A DNA stretch of 64,000 nucleotides, taken from Brevinema andersonii. Lineage in GTDB: Bacteria > Spirochaetota > Brevinematia > Brevinematales > Brevinemataceae. The position numbers and the translations under genes were made by a program. The stretch covers positions 310,001-374,000 of the forward strand of contig NZ_FOKY01000001.1 of NCBI RefSeq assembly GCF_900112165.1, given 5' to 3'. Shown piece by piece: positions 63,578-64,000 of this stretch (position 1 is its first letter; the number at the start of each line of letters is the position of its first letter). The notes beneath the pieces were generated by a model. The model did no database searches. It was given only the letters and a program-made list of their open reading frames with translations, and was not told the origin of the DNA.

Positions 63578-64000
63578 CTAATTTCTACTTATTGATTCAA
63601 GCCAAGTCTGATTTTTTTCGAGTTTATTATTGATTTCTTGAATGACATTATTTTCTATGGTTCGAACGCAGGCATCGATTGCATTTTTGAATGCTAGACT
63701 GCCTGATGATCCATGTCCGATTAGCACAATTCCTTTAACCCCAAGCAGCGGTGCCCCTCCAAAAATTTCCGGATCGAGTGCGTCTTTCACACGCTGGAAT
63801 GCAGGTTTTGCTAGCAGGGCACCAAACAATGTTATAAAACTGTTTCGAAATGCGTTTTTAAGCATCGTTGAAAAGCCAGAAGCTGTGCCTTCGATAACTT
63901 TTAGTGTAATATTTCCAACAAAACCGTCGCAAACAATAACATGAGCTTTTCCTTTAAATAATTCTTTGCCTTCTATATTACCTTTGAAATTCAAAAATCT
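63578..64000 (-). CDS. plsX: Phosphate acyltransferase PlsX, 5' part outside the window
   Basis: The C-terminal ~140 residues of PlsX, which makes acyl-phosphate from acyl-ACP for phospholipid synthesis. NFKGNIEGKELFKGKAHVIV, CDGFVGNITLKVIEGTASGF, the PEIFGGAPLLGVKGIVLIGH region and HGSSGSLAFKNAIDACVRTI are characteristic. The frame is open to the last base of the window, so the start lies beyond 64000. Confidence 0.93.
   Translation of the reverse strand, partial: RFLNFKGNIEGKELFKGKAHVIVCDGFVGNITLKVIEGTASGFSTMLKNAFRNSFITLFGALLAKPAFQRVKDALDPEIFGGAPLLGVKGIVLIGHGSSGSLAFKNAIDACVRTIENNVIQEINNKLEKNQTWLESISRN

Overview
The window is a low-GC (by eye about 35%), densely coded bacterial chromosome segment. 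The gene content fits a didermic, host-associated spirochaete: many lipoprotein and exported proteins of no obvious family, a lipoprotein-type galactose-binding MglB, a flagellar-sigma-like promoter in front of TPR/Fn3 proteins, and frequent TTG/GTG starts. Spirochaetota is an inference from context (I would look first near Brevinema or Brachyspira); no rRNA or single diagnostic gene proves it.

Left part (1-30 kb). A truncated LamG/Fn3 surface protein is followed by a small membrane protein and a SurA-like chaperone. A five-gene operon (3031-8797) joins a HAMP-like membrane protein, a UPF0182 membrane protein, a small helical/TPR-like protein, an exported protein and a caspase-like CHAT protein. 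Next come aspS, mfd and three small lipoproteins (one apparently starting at ATA), then nadD, dnaG and rpoD. A decayed acyltransferase-3 gene carries a (CT)19 tract; beside it are tRNA-Leu and tRNA-Cys, a stomatin-like SPFH protein, parB-parA bracketed by two perfect parS palindromes, a Gld-type ABC exporter and a PAS-SpoIIE phosphatase.

Centre (29.6-30.1 kb). A 443-bp AT-rich divergent intergenic region lies where strand composition switches: the + strand looks A/C-rich to the left and T/G-rich to the right. Genes point away from it on both sides, it contains a DnaA-box-like nonamer, and parS lies 5.5-7.6 kb away. I read it as a candidate replication origin. The same gap holds a TAAG-N16-GCCGATAT promoter resembling flagellar sigma-28/sigma-D sites.

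Right part (30-64 kb). Two exported TPR proteins precede a PutP-type Na+ symporter, galK and class II galT, convergent with mglBAC: a galactose uptake and Leloir module without galE or galM in view. Then pheST, a HAD hydrolase, an exported MsrA-MsrB fusion and gyrA. A lipoprotein paralogue array follows (49.1-51.8 kb; two open copies, at least three decayed). nagE ends at a bidirectional terminator. The remaining genes are all on the minus strand: plsX-fabH-two exported proteins-fabG-fabF-rnc-yicC-gmk-nadE-sugar phosphotransferase, a lipid/cell-envelope/RNA operon lacking fabD and acpP, whose NadE has a degenerate glutaminase domain.
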